Shown here one piece after another: positions 1-8,091 of a DNA stretch of 64,000 nt. Both the position numbers and the translations under genes were made by a program. The notes beneath the pieces were generated by a model, which searched no databases, was not told where the DNA came from, and worked only from the letters and a program-made list of their open reading frames with translations. Source of the stretch: Helicobacter didelphidarum (GTDB taxonomy: Bacteria; Campylobacterota; Campylobacteria; Campylobacterales; Helicobacteraceae); assembly GCF_003364195.1 (NCBI RefSeq), contig NZ_NXLQ01000008.1, positions 1-64,000 on the forward strand. Reading direction: 5' to 3'. Each line of letters begins with the position of its first letter. Position 1 is the stretch's first letter.

Positions 1-2
1 AA

Positions 3-140
3 ATCAATGAAGCTATCTCTCAATTAGAGACTATTACACAACAGAATGTAGAAATAGCTAATCATTCTAAAGATATAAGCACAGCAGTAGATAATGTAGC
101 AGCACAAATACTAGCAGATGTGAATAAGAAGAAGTTTTAG
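3..140 (+). CDS. Methyl-accepting chemotaxis protein, C-terminal end (5' end outside window)
   Basis: The third forward frame is open from the left edge to a TAG at 138-140 and gives 45 residues. They contain INEAISQLETITQQNVEIA and end in DVNKKKF. This is the pattern of the distal cytoplasmic coiled-coil of chemoreceptors: heptad-spaced hydrophobics and a Q/N-rich stretch before a short basic tail. In this family the region packs in the signalling bundle that engages CheA and CheW, both encoded later in the window. Ligand-binding and membrane parts are outside, so specificity cannot be judged. Called from frame, composition and the basic end only. Confidence 0.75.
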   Translation: MNEAISQLETITQQNVEIANHSKDISTAVDNVAAQILADVNKKKF

Positions 141-430
141 AAGGGGAGGGGGGTAAAAGAAAAGAGAAGACAATAAGAAAGAGGGGAGAAAGATTGTTGG
201 GGGAGAGAAAAGTATTCTTTGTTGCAACCTCTATTTTATGAGTAGTGCTTCTTCTATTTTCTAAAATATGGAGAATAGCATGGTGGGTTCAATAAGAATA
301 TAAATTCTTATTGAAAAAGACTAGAGTGTGCAAAAACTTCATTATTTTAGGTAAATTAAATAGAATACTAATAATTTATGATACAATATCATTTCTCAAA
401 AGTATTTTGTTTATTCAAATATCTCTTTGT
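141..430. other. Intergenic region with purine-rich, G-run stretch
   Basis: No gene is seen. The first ~75 bases after the chemoreceptor stop are almost all purine on the + strand, with runs of G4 (143-146), G6 (148-153), G4 (183-186) and G5 (199-203). The rest is ordinary AT-rich spacer before the tRNA. The single frame that runs from here through the tRNA is treated as spurious. Confidence 0.6.
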
Positions 431-506
431 GGTAGCGTAGCTCAGTTGGTAGAGCACTACCTTGACATGGTAGGGGTCGCTGGTTCGAGTCCAGTCGCAA
501 CCACCA
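431..506 (+). tRNA. tRNA-Val (GAC)
   Basis: This is a 76-nt cloverleaf. The D-arm contains TAGCTCAGTTGGTAGAGC, the anticodon stem CTACC/GGTAG encloses the loop TTGACAT (anticodon GAC, reading valine GUC and GUU), the variable loop is 5 nt, the T-arm is GCTGG-TTCGAGT-CCAGT, and the gene ends in encoded CCA. The acceptor stem GGTAGCG/CGCAACC pairs except for an A4-A69 mismatch. The gene stands alone with AT-rich flanks. Confidence 0.93.
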
Positions 507-848
507 TACATTATACTTTACTTTCAATTTACTTAAGATTTTATTTTTTGAAATAAAAACAATTCTATTTATTTTATATATTCTAACAATTAAACAATGG
601 TTTGATATTAGTATCGGTTTGAACCTTTAAGCTTTTGCACAATATGAAAATCTCGAAGTTATAACTTTACAATGATTGTTTGCAGAATAATTAACTTTTT
701 GGATAGATTTTAAATCGATATAAATATGTTATTACAGGATTCTACCCCATTTGTATTTAACTCAAGTTTTTATCAGGGTGCGGATACAAATAGTAAAACT
801 TTCATTACATTAATTTCAAAGAGAATATTATTCAGTTGGGAATTTTTC
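507..848. other. Intergenic region, nothing recognised
   Basis: About 340 bases of AT-rich sequence between tRNA-Val and the convergent hypothetical gene. No open frame with a ribosome binding site and no clear hairpin terminator was seen. Confidence 0.5.
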
Positions 849-1361
849 TTACTTAGATTCTAATATTTTTTCTTCAATAACACCATCAATGCCAATAAAA
901 TCAGAATCTCCACTATTAAAATATGCTAATTTACCAATTAAGCAATCATTATGAGAAAGTACCACGGCAAGGATTTTAGTATCTGTGAGATAATAATTTG
1001 CGACTTTTTGTAATTCATATGCTATGGTAAGATTACTTTTTATGATGAAATATTGAGCACCAAATTGTGTAAATAATAAAAATATTCTTTTTATTTCTTG
1101 TTGAAGTTTTGTAGGAAAATATTCTGGAATATACATATAGACAGCATAATGCATTTCATGCATCTGCAGTTCTTTTGCTAAAAGATATTTTGATTCTAAA
1201 ATATCTTGAATCTCATCAATAGATTTTAAGGAATGTAAATTTTGATTGTATATTTCAATTTTAAAAAATATACAAATATCAGAATCTATTGTTTTACAAT
1301 CTGCAAAACTTACAATCTCTTGGAATCTTTGATTGGTTGTGAATCTACTTAAAATTAACAT
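849..1361 (-). CDS. Hypothetical protein divergent from the PerR-like regulator
   Basis: 170 residues, start ATG at 1361 preceded by AAGGAAT on the minus strand. No family was recognised. The protein looks soluble: no signal peptide or membrane segment, with alternating aromatic/aliphatic strands (for example YAVYMYIPEYF and KILAVVLSHND) and an acidic C-terminus. It is transcribed away from the Fur-family gene, and the short region between them holds a near-consensus PerR box (1387-1401). It may therefore belong to the peroxide or iron regulon; that is inference from position only. Confidence 0.6.
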   Translation of the reverse strand: MLILSRFTTNQRFQEIVSFADCKTIDSDICIFFKIEIYNQNLHSLKSIDEIQDILESKYLLAKELQMHEMHYAVYMYIPEYFPTKLQQEIKRIFLLFTQFGAQYFIIKSNLTIAYELQKVANYYLTDTKILAVVLSHNDCLIGKLAYFNSGDSDFIGIDGVIEEKILESK

Positions 1362-1386
1362 TTTTATTCCTTATTATATACAATCT

Positions 1387-1401
1387 TTATAATAATTATA
1401 T
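1387..1401. promoter_or_regulatory. Probable PerR/Fur box between divergent genes
   Basis: TTATAAT-A-ATTATAT matches the classic PerR operator TTATAAT-N-ATTATAA at 13 of 14 specified positions. It sits in the ~170-bp spacer between the hypothetical gene (left) and the PerR-like gene (right), a natural place for autoregulation. A second half-site-like AATTATAAT lies about 20 bases to the right. The AT-rich background makes chance matches more likely than usual, so the location is the main support. Confidence 0.55.
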
Positions 1402-1471
1402 ATTAACTGCAATTATAATCAAAAAAGTAAAAAAAATATTTTTTCATTAAAATACTTAACAATTAATTTTA

Positions 1472-1477
1472 TATAAT
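1472..1477 (+). promoter_or_regulatory. Candidate -10 box (TATAAT) of the PerR-like gene
   Basis: A perfect TATAAT lies 55 bases before the chosen GTG start, in the AT-rich context usual for epsilonproteobacterial sigma-70 promoters, which lack a good -35. A PerR box lies ~70 bases upstream. Confidence 0.45.
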
Positions 1478-1531
1478 TTAAGAAAAGATAAACAGATGTT
1501 AAATACATGTTTTATAAGGAAAGGGTTTATT

Positions 1532-1999
1532 GTGAATTTTGAAAAAGAATTGAAAATTAAGAAACTCAAGGTTACTCCTCAAAGAGTTACTATTCTTAAG
1601 GAGATAGCAGAATATGGACATGCAAGTATTGATGATATTTATGAGAGAATTAAAAAAACTTATCCTTCAATCTCTCTCGCAACAATTTATAAAAATGTTA
1701 CAATTTTATGTCAGTTTAATGTTCTTTCTGAAATCAAAGTACCCGGTTACAAACAAAAGTATGAATTAAATCGTGAAAAACATGTCCATATAGTATGCGA
1801 CCAATGCGGAAAGCTTGAAGATATTTATATCGATTTTTCTGCATTAGAGCAAGATTGCCAGAAAAATAGTGGGTATAATATCCATAGGTTTTCGGCAATA
1901 TTTATGGGTATTTGTCCAGAATGTGAGAAAGTAAATAGTAGAGAATCAAACAATCATTTTATTACAGCAAATAATCACAAACAATGGTGCCATAATTGA
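1532..1999 (+). CDS. perR: Fur-family metalloregulator, PerR-like
   Basis: 155 residues from the GTG at 1532, chosen because AAGGAAAGGG lies just before it. An in-frame ATG at 1496 has no comparable site and would add 12 residues. The N-terminal winged helix contains KVTPQRVTILKEI and SISLATIYKNV, the DNA-recognition pattern of Fur/PerR. The metal-binding half has HVHIVCDQCG and CPEC, two CxxC pairs for structural zinc. The TPQR/SISLATIYKN combination resembles Campylobacter PerR more than H. pylori Fur. PerR represses catalase and alkyl hydroperoxide reductase genes until peroxide oxidises its metal site. The PerR box upstream suggests autoregulation. A Fur role cannot be excluded from sequence alone. 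Confidence 0.82.
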   Translation: MNFEKELKIKKLKVTPQRVTILKEIAEYGHASIDDIYERIKKTYPSISLATIYKNVTILCQFNVLSEIKVPGYKQKYELNREKHVHIVCDQCGKLEDIYIDFSALEQDCQKNSGYNIHRFSAIFMGICPECEKVNSRESNNHFITANNHKQWCHN

Positions 2000-2023
2000 T
2001 CACATCATTAAGGAGGTCTTATT

Positions 2024-2209
2024 ATGACTAAGCAAGTAAAAATTTTTATAGCTGATACACACACAAAACTACAACATGAGATTAATAGTTTTTGCGTAGA
2101 TTTTTTTCCTGAGGAAATTCATTCAATTAATGTATATCGTGATAATGTTGCACAGAATATTGAATGGATTGGGTGTGTTATATACCAAAGAGATGAATAT
2201 CAGGAATAG
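2024..2209 (+). CDS. Small Cse60-like protein
   Basis: 61 residues, 24 bases after the PerR-like gene, with a near-ideal AAGGAGG ribosome binding site 8 bases before the ATG. The sequence starts VKIFIADTHTKLQHEINSF and ends in a short strand with an acidic tail. A short K-V-K-I-F strand followed by a helix rich in charged residues and EIN is reminiscent of the ~60-residue Cse60 family, which is named from Bacillus sporulation but found in non-spore-formers. Function is unknown. Close spacing suggests co-transcription with the regulator. The family assignment is tentative. Confidence 0.6.
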   Translation: MTKQVKIFIADTHTKLQHEINSFCVDFFPEEIHSINVYRDNVAQNIEWIGCVIYQRDEYQE

Positions 2210-2517
2210 AAAATATATTAAAATTTTTTGATACAGAAATTGTTAATATCCTGTCAGGTTGGGTATCAAAGAGCTAATAACTATATTTTTCCTAAAGATA
2301 TAATACTATTATGCTTTTTAGTGTAAATTGATTCTCCTAAGATATATGAATATAAATAAGATATTCGCTATCTTTTTTATAACCTTATAGATTTGGAATT
2401 ATAACTTAGCAAAAACTCTGATTTTTTCAAGTTGTTATATTTTTAAAAAGTTAAAATTTTAGGTTCTTTGTTTGTTGATAATCAATGGCTAGATTTTTTT
2501 ATTTGGGTGTCATTATT

Positions 2518-3513
2518 ATGTTCTTCTCTATCCAACATAAGATTATATTTTTTATAATTGTATTCCCTTGTTTATTTTTACTGCAAAGTAGGGCAAATGA
2601 ACTTTTACTTTTTAAAAATTATCATGATTCACTCCTTGTTGATGAACACATAGAAGAATATGTCATCAGTGAGAAATTGGATGGTGTGCGTGCAATATGG
2701 GATGGCAAGAACTTACAAACACGTAGTGGCAAGATCATTCATGCCCCAAGTTGTTTTTTAGAATCTTTCCCATCTTTTAAACTCGATGGTGAGCTATGGA
2801 GTAAATATAATGATTTTGAAAATATTTCAAGTATTACACGTACACAAAAGTCCACATGTGAGTTGTGGGATAGTATCCGCTATTATATTTTTGACGTGCC
2901 ACCTATAAACTTTAATTCTAAACTTTGTATACACGAAGATTCTCAAAAAAACATGAAAGAGGTGATATTACCTAAAGAATGCACAATCTTGGGACGATTA
3001 GAAAAGCTACAAGAATATCTGGATAAGAAAGTAAGCTCACGCATTGTTATTATTAATCAAGAAACTTTAAAATCAAAAAAAGTACTTTTTGAAAAATTAG
3101 ATTCTGTTGTAGAAAGTGGTGGAGAGGGGTTGATTATCCGTAAAAATAAAAGTATGTATCAAAATGGACGCAACAATGATAATTTGAAACTTAAAAAAAT
3201 GCAGGATTCTGAATGTAAAATTATTGATTATACACAAGGGAAAGGAAAGTTAAATGGGAAGGTGGGTGCCTTTGTCTGCGAACAAACAAAGGCGAGTTTG
3301 CAACAAGAAAATATCCAGTCTCTTGTGATGCAAAATTTAGATACAAAATCTCAAACCATGGAAACAATAACTTTTAAAATTGGTTCAGGATTAAAGAATG
3401 CTATAAGAGAGAATCCACCAAAAATTGGCAGTATTATTACTTATAAATATCAAGGGCTTACAAAGAATGGTATCCCAAGATTTCCAGTATTTTTACGAGT
3501 TTATAGAGAGTAA
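2518..3513 (+). CDS. Exported ATP-dependent DNA ligase
   Basis: 331 residues from the ATG at 2518; an upstream in-frame ATG at 2485 would add 11 residues and neither start has a strong ribosome site. Residues 1-25 form a signal peptide (basic HK, then a long Phe/Ile/Leu core). The nucleotidyltransferase core shows motif I EKLDGVRA (lysine adenylated by ATP), FKLDGELW (motif III), GGEGLIIRK (motif IV) and LKLKKMQD (motif V), followed by an OB-fold-like C-terminus. This is the compact ligase type without extra domains that Campylobacter and relatives encode with a leader, and it presumably seals nicks outside the cytoplasm, for instance in incoming DNA. The role in DNA uptake is inference. Confidence 0.88.
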   Translation: MFFSIQHKIIFFIIVFPCLFLLQSRANELLLFKNYHDSLLVDEHIEEYVISEKLDGVRAIWDGKNLQTRSGKIIHAPSCFLESFPSFKLDGELWSKYNDFENISSITRTQKSTCELWDSIRYYIFDVPPINFNSKLCIHEDSQKNMKEVILPKECTILGRLEKLQEYLDKKVSSRIVIINQETLKSKKVLFEKLDSVVESGGEGLIIRKNKSMYQNGRNNDNLKLKKMQDSECKIIDYTQGKGKLNGKVGAFVCEQTKASLQQENIQSLVMQNLDTKSQTMETITFKIGSGLKNAIRENPPKIGSIITYKYQGLTKNGIPRFPVFLRVYRE

Positions 3514-3713
3514 CTTTAAGATATTTTTCTATTAATTTGAGGATATTATCCTAAGCATATTGGTGTATTATTGATAATATATGATTCTATTTGTAGCTAT
3601 CAATGCAAGAGATTTTATTAGTGTTTCTATATTATTTTATTATTTTTGCAATCATGATTTTCAAGACAGAAAAGATTTTATTAAAAGTTTTTGGTTATTG
3701 GTGGTCTGATATT

Positions 3714-4016
3714 TTATGTTGTAGTGCGAATCCATTCTAAATATTTTTTATTCACATTATTTGGAGCAATCTCTATAATTTCAGGAATATCATAACTATG
3801 ATATTGGATTATAATATTTTTAATTGTTTCTGCATGTTTTTGCTGTGTTTTTATATAAAGTAAAAATTCTTTCTCATCACAAAGTTTAGATTCCCATAGA
3901 TACATACTTGATATTTTAGTGATTTGTATACATGCTACCAGCTTGTACTCAAAGAGGATTCTAGCGATATTCTTTGCCTCTTTTTTGTTTGGAGTTGTGG
4001 TAAGAATAATTAGCAT
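3714..4016 (-). CDS. cutA: Divalent-ion tolerance protein CutA
   Basis: 100 residues from the ATG at 4016, which has AAAGGA on the minus strand just before it. A longer in-frame start would run into the neighbouring permease gene and is rejected. The sequence opens MLIILTTTPNKKEAKNIA and contains LVACIQI, the conserved CutA1 strand, plus SYDIPEIIEI near the end. CutA1 is a small trimeric, ferredoxin-like protein linked to copper and other divalent metals; its mechanism is unclear. It follows the TSUP permease on the same strand with 22 bases between them, so the two are probably co-transcribed. Confidence 0.9.
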   Translation of the reverse strand: MLIILTTTPNKKEAKNIARILFEYKLVACIQITKISSMYLWESKLCDEKEFLLYIKTQQKHAETIKNIIIQYHSYDIPEIIEIAPNNVNKKYLEWIRTTT

Positions 4017-4038
4017 ATCGTTCCTTTTATTTCTTAAT

Positions 4039-4803
4039 TTATAGAAAATATTGTTCATAAAGTAGCTTTGTGCATACAAGCAAAGAAATTGTTACTACAA
4101 GTGGTTTGATAATTTTTGCACCATGTTTTAAGGCGGTTTTTGAACCAAGATTTGCTCCGATAAATTGTCCGATACCCATTATAAAGCCCACAAGAAATAA
4201 AATTTGTCCATGTAACATAAATACGCATAATGCGGCAATATTGGAGGTAAAATTATAGAGTTTTGTTCTTGCAAGAGAATCTTTCATACTTAAGCCACCG
4301 CATGCAATAAGTGCGAACATAAAAAATGATCCAGTTCCTGGACCAAAAAATCCATCGTAGAATCCAATACAAATAAGAAATAATAATAAAAGTGGATTTT
4401 TCATATTTCCATGTTTATTTTCATCTTGTATTTTAGGGGAAAAGAGAAAATAGAGTGCAAAAATAATTAGTAAAAATGGAATCCATTTCGCTAAGAAAGA
4501 AGCATCAAAAAAATTTAATAAAATTGTCCCACAAAGTGCAGCAAAAAAAACAAGAAAAATATGAAGTATATTTTCTTTAATATGCAAATGACCTGTTTTA
4601 TAAAAGTGTAAAGTAGCAGAAAAAGAGCCAAAAGAACTTTGTAATTTATTTGTGCCTAAGGCTTCATGGGGAGGAATACCTACTAAAAATAATGCGGGGA
4701 TCGTAATCATGCCACCCCCACCAGCTATGGCATCAATAAATCCCGCTACAAATGCTACTGCAAAAAGTATCAAAAGAATGTGTACATGAATTTCAAATTC
4801 CAT
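4039..4803 (-). CDS. TSUP (TauE/SafE) family membrane permease
   Basis: 254 residues with about eight hydrophobic segments. The N-terminal half has GFIDAIAGGGGMITIPALF, the glycine-rich signature of TauE/SafE (formerly DUF81) proteins, and the second half repeats the theme with FYDGFFGPGTGSFFMFAL. The family moves sulfur-containing or organic anions such as sulfite, sulfoacetate or taurine, and the substrate cannot be told here. It is upstream of cutA in the same direction. Confidence 0.88.
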   Translation of the reverse strand: MEFEIHVHILLILFAVAFVAGFIDAIAGGGGMITIPALFLVGIPPHEALGTNKLQSSFGSFSATLHFYKTGHLHIKENILHIFLVFFAALCGTILLNFFDASFLAKWIPFLLIIFALYFLFSPKIQDENKHGNMKNPLLLLFLICIGFYDGFFGPGTGSFFMFALIACGGLSMKDSLARTKLYNFTSNIAALCVFMLHGQILFLVGFIMGIGQFIGANLGSKTALKHGAKIIKPLVVTISLLVCTKLLYEQYFL

Positions 4804-5100
4804 ATTTTCTCTTATCTTTAATAAAGTATAAAGCTTGATTCTATCATAGTTTAGGAATTTTATTTTTAATTTTGATTATATTTTGTATAGTATAGAATCT
4901 CTCATATCTTTTACAAACATTTAGAATGGGTTAATCTTTTATAAAATCTTATTTATAGCATTTTTAAGGTAACAAAGTAATCTCGTGCATAAAAAATAAT
5001 ATAGAATCAATGCCCATAAAATGGCATTTTAATTCAATAATAAGAATGTAAAATATTTTCAAAAATATCGCTTATAAAATTAAAAATTAATCTTAAATTA
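4804..5100. other. Divergent intergenic region upstream of exbB
   Basis: About 300 AT-rich bases between the TSUP gene and exbB. Apart from the exbB -10 element at its right end nothing was recognised. No convincing Fur box was found by eye, although TonB operons are commonly iron-regulated. Confidence 0.4.
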
Positions 5101-5109
5101 TGATATAAT
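5101..5109 (+). promoter_or_regulatory. Extended -10 promoter of exbB-exbD-tonB
   Basis: TGATATAAT is an extended -10 (TGN-TATAAT), 46 bases before the exbB start. There is no good -35, as is usual in this group. Confidence 0.55.
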
Positions 5110-5154
5110 TCTCTATACTTGTTTGTGAATGAATGGATTGTATAGGAGTTTATT

Positions 5155-5595
5155 TTGCACGTTTTCATGGAATTTTTAAAGATTTATCTTGATCCTCTCA
5201 TTTTTAGTATTTTGGGGTTTATGGCTATATTGGTGGTTTATTTTAGTATTGAACGTTGGATATTTTTTTCTTGTATTTCATTGGAAAAATATCATGATGT
5301 GAAAGAATTAGAGGAAGATGTGAGTAAACATCTCACACTTCTTTATATTATTTATTCAAATGCTCCCTATGTTGGTCTTTTAGGAACAGTTGTTGGAATC
5401 ATGTTGGTCTTTTTTGATATGGGTGGTAGTGGTAATATTGATGTGAAAAGCATTACTCTTGGATTATCCATGGCTCTTAAGGCAACAGCTTTGGGACTTG
5501 TGGTCGCAATTCCAACTCTTATGATTTACAATGCACTTGTGCGTGTTGCAGATAAAAAAGTAAATCGCTATAAGATTCTTAAAAATTTGTCATAA
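5155..5595 (+). CDS. exbB: TonB energy-transducing protein ExbB
   Basis: 146 residues, start TTG at 5155 with AGGAG seven bases upstream; an ATG at 5167 is the alternative. There is an N-terminal membrane helix with ERW at its end, then a cytoplasmic loop and two further helices with SNAPYVGLLGTVVGIMLVF and LKATALGLVVAIPTLMIYNAL, the MotA/TolQ/ExbB signature. ExbB forms the pentameric proton channel that, with ExbD, drives TonB-dependent uptake of iron complexes, nickel or vitamin B12. The length matches the short epsilonproteobacterial ExbB type. It is first gene of a three-gene operon. Confidence 0.92.
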   Translation: MHVFMEFLKIYLDPLIFSILGFMAILVVYFSIERWIFFSCISLEKYHDVKELEEDVSKHLTLLYIIYSNAPYVGLLGTVVGIMLVFFDMGGSGNIDVKSITLGLSMALKATALGLVVAIPTLMIYNALVRVADKKVNRYKILKNLS

Positions 5596-5611
5596 GATTT
5601 AAGGAGGTAGC

Positions 5612-6004
5612 ATGAAAATAAAACGCGGAGATGGATTAAATATCGTTCCTTTCATTGATATTATGCTTGTGCTTCTAGCCCTTGTCTTATCAATATCAAC
5701 CTTTATTTCACAAGGAAAAATAAAGGTTGAGGTTCCAACAGCGAATAATGCACCCCAAGAGAATAATAGTGATGACAAACCTATTGTGATTGTTGTAAGC
5801 AATGATAATAAAATCTATATAAATGATGAAGAAATGAACAAAGATAATTTAGAACACTTTATTGCTAAGATTCCCAATGATAAAGTCGTGAATTTTAAGG
5901 GAGATAAAAGCTCCAGTCTTGAGTATTTAGTTTTTGTTATTGATCAACTTACAAAAAAAGGGCATCAGCATGATAAATTTAGAATTGATACGCAACACAA
6001 TTAA
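5612..6004 (+). CDS. exbD: TonB energy-transducing protein ExbD
   Basis: 130 residues, ATG after AAGGAGG, 16 bases downstream of exbB. A single N-terminal helix carries the motif LNIVPFIDIMLVLLALVLSI, in which the aspartate is the proton-binding residue of ExbD/TolR. The rest is a small periplasmic domain. Its end overlaps the tonB start. It works in the ExbB-ExbD-TonB inner-membrane motor. Confidence 0.92.
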   Translation: MKIKRGDGLNIVPFIDIMLVLLALVLSISTFISQGKIKVEVPTANNAPQENNSDDKPIVIVVSNDNKIYINDEEMNKDNLEHFIAKIPNDKVVNFKGDKSSSLEYLVFVIDQLTKKGHQHDKFRIDTQHN

Positions 6005-6704
6005 AAACCCTAGCTTTTATGGCGTTGTATTTGCTTTTGTTGGTGCAGCTGGAATATTTGGTTATAGTGTTTATCATGATTCAAATATAATGAAGGAAAA
6101 AGAAAATGGAGATAATTTTGTTACAATACAACTTACAGCCTATGCTCCACCAAGTAATGATCCCATTGCAGAACAAATACAAAAACCAAAACCAAAGCAA
6201 CATAAAAAGCGTAAAAGACATAGAGAAATAGATGCTCCACCAAAACCCACTCCATCGGATTTGCAGGTAAAAAAAGAAATCCAAAAGGAAGAAATTCCGC
6301 AGGTCACAGAAATGAAAAAAATTGAGCAAGAAGTCGTAGATGCACAAACTACAACCACAATTCAATCTAGTCCTGATGCATTAGCAAATGAAAATATCAA
6401 AGTTATGCGTTATTCTGAAGGAATAGACAGTGCATTTTTGAGGGCAATAAGAGTCGCTATTGAAAAACGACATGACTATCCAAACCTTGCAAAACAACGC
6501 GGTTATGAAGGAGAGGTATTGATAAAATTCTTAATACAAGAAAGCGGAGAGGTGTCAAATATTGAAGTTATTCATGGTTCAAAATATTCTGTGTTAGATA
6601 AAGCTGCGGTAAAAACATTGAGACGAGCATGTAAAGATTTTCCTAAACCACCAGAGACTACTTATATTGAAATTCCGATTGGATATATGCTTGCAAAAAG
6701 CTAA
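5970..6704 (+). CDS. tonB: TonB protein
   Basis: 244 residues from the ATG at 5970, inside the end of exbD (35-base overlap); a TTG at 5934 is a weaker alternative. There is an N-terminal membrane anchor (~residues 14-34), then a Pro/Lys-rich periplasmic spacer (KPKPKQHKKRKRHRE, PPKPTPS), then the C-terminal TonB domain with RHDYPNLAKQRGYEGEVLI and VLDKAAVKTLRRA. The C-terminal domain binds the TonB box of outer-membrane receptors and transmits force from ExbBD. No receptor gene is next to it. Confidence 0.92.
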   Translation: MINLELIRNTIKNPSFYGVVFAFVGAAGIFGYSVYHDSNIMKEKENGDNFVTIQLTAYAPPSNDPIAEQIQKPKPKQHKKRKRHREIDAPPKPTPSDLQVKKEIQKEEIPQVTEMKKIEQEVVDAQTTTTIQSSPDALANENIKVMRYSEGIDSAFLRAIRVAIEKRHDYPNLAKQRGYEGEVLIKFLIQESGEVSNIEVIHGSKYSVLDKAAVKTLRRACKDFPKPPETTYIEIPIGYMLAKS

Positions 6705-6792
6705 AATTTTATAAATAAGATTTTCCCCAGATACAAATGCTATATGTTTTGTTGGTTGTATAAACTTAAATAAATAGTAAGGAACATAAATA

Positions 6793-8091
6793 TTGACACG
6801 CTATTTTTACAAAGTCTTTAGCCTTAAGCAAGGAGAGTTTAAAATTCTTAGCCTTAGCACACTTTTTATCTTACTCCTTTTTGCAAGCTATGCAATATTG
6901 CGTCCTTTGCGTGATGCACTTGGTTTAGAGGGTGGGAGTGAAGAGCTTAAATGGCTCTTTCTAGGCACTTTTATTACCACTTTGTTTGGTTCAATTGTTG
7001 CTATGGCTGTAAGTGGTATGGTCAAACGTAGAATCTACCTTAATGTGATTTTTATTTTTTTCGCCCTTAATCTCGTCGGATTTTACTTTGCACTTCATTT
7101 TATGTCACAAGATTCAAAAGGTTTTGTATGGCTTACAAGAATCTTTTATATATGGGTCAGCGTGTTTAATTTGTTCATCATCTCAAGTGCATGGAGCTTA
7201 CTTACTGATATTTTTAACAAAGAAACAAGCAAAAGGCTTTTTGGTATTATCAGTGCTGGAGCCAGTTTAGGGAGCATATTGGGGGCATTTGGTGTAGGTA
7301 CACTGTCATCTCTTATTAACACAAGGGATTTTGTCCTTATTTCTATATTCTTACTATTGCTTGTGTTGGGACTTAAATCACTTTTACTTAGAGAATCTTG
7401 CAAGGACTTAGAAAGAGATGAGAAAGTAAAGTTTGATGAGCGATTTAATAAGCCTGTTGGCTCAAAAAATCCCTTTATAGGATTTCGTCTTATCATTACC
7501 TCAAAATATCTCCTCGCATTTGCAGGTTTTATATTCTTGCTCACAAGTGTTAGCACCTTTCTCTATATGGAACAAGCACGAATTATTGGTGAGCTTTTCC
7601 CAAAAACTATGCAAGGTTATAAAGAAGCACGTGCTGGGGCATTTGCAAATATTGATCTCATCGTCCAAAGTTTAAGCTTTTTTATTCAAATTTTTTTTAC
7701 TGCAAAAATCGCACAATATTTTGGGGTGAAATATCTGCTTTCCATTCTTGGGTTTATTATAGGAATAGGTTTTATCATCCTCTCATTTACGCACCCCGCA
7801 TTACTTCCAATGATAATTGTAATGAGTGTGCGAAGAGTGGGCGAGTATGCTCTCATCAAGCCCGGTCGTGAAATGCTATTTGTCCCAATGGATAGTGAAT
7901 CTAAATATAAGGTGAAAAACTTCTTTGATACTATCATATATCGCGGTGGCGATGCGTTATCCGCACAACTTGAGGGGGTGTTACTGAAGTTTGGTATAGG
8001 TTTCACACTATTCATTGGAGCGATAATTTCATTTGTATGGGGATACTTGGGATATTATTTGGGGAAAGGACATGCAAAAGAAAGTGAATAA
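6793..8091 (+). CDS. ATP/ADP-translocase-like (NTT/MFS) membrane carrier
   Basis: 432 residues, start TTG at 6793 after AAGGAAC. There are about twelve membrane segments. Motifs YAILRPLRDALG, FYIWVSVFNLF and RLFGIISAGASLGSILGAF resemble the AAA/NTT nucleotide-carrier branch of the major facilitator fold also found in free-living proteobacteria, where it is not shown to exchange ATP. The protein is shorter than rickettsial or chlamydial translocases (about 500 residues). The substrate is unknown. It lies 88 bases after tonB, probably as a separate unit or read-through gene. Confidence 0.7.
   Translation: MTRYFYKVFSLKQGEFKILSLSTLFILLLFASYAILRPLRDALGLEGGSEELKWLFLGTFITTLFGSIVAMAVSGMVKRRIYLNVIFIFFALNLVGFYFALHFMSQDSKGFVWLTRIFYIWVSVFNLFIISSAWSLLTDIFNKETSKRLFGIISAGASLGSILGAFGVGTLSSLINTRDFVLISIFLLLLVLGLKSLLLRESCKDLERDEKVKFDERFNKPVGSKNPFIGFRLIITSKYLLAFAGFIFLLTSVSTFLYMEQARIIGELFPKTMQGYKEARAGAFANIDLIVQSLSFFIQIFFTAKIAQYFGVKYLLSILGFIIGIGFIILSFTHPALLPMIIVMSVRRVGEYALIKPGREMLFVPMDSESKYKVKNFFDTIIYRGGDALSAQLEGVLLKFGIGFTLFIGAIISFVWGYLGYYLGKGHAKESE

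Noticed and set aside
311-556. 81-codon frame running through tRNA-Val
   Set aside because: It crosses the whole tRNA, and its translation around SVAQLVEHYLD is the usual artefact of reading a tRNA gene.
6081-6365. Cysteine/phenylalanine-rich minus-strand frames opposite tonB
   Set aside because: They are complements of the Lys/Pro-rich TonB spacer, which reads as Phe/Trp/Gly on the other strand.
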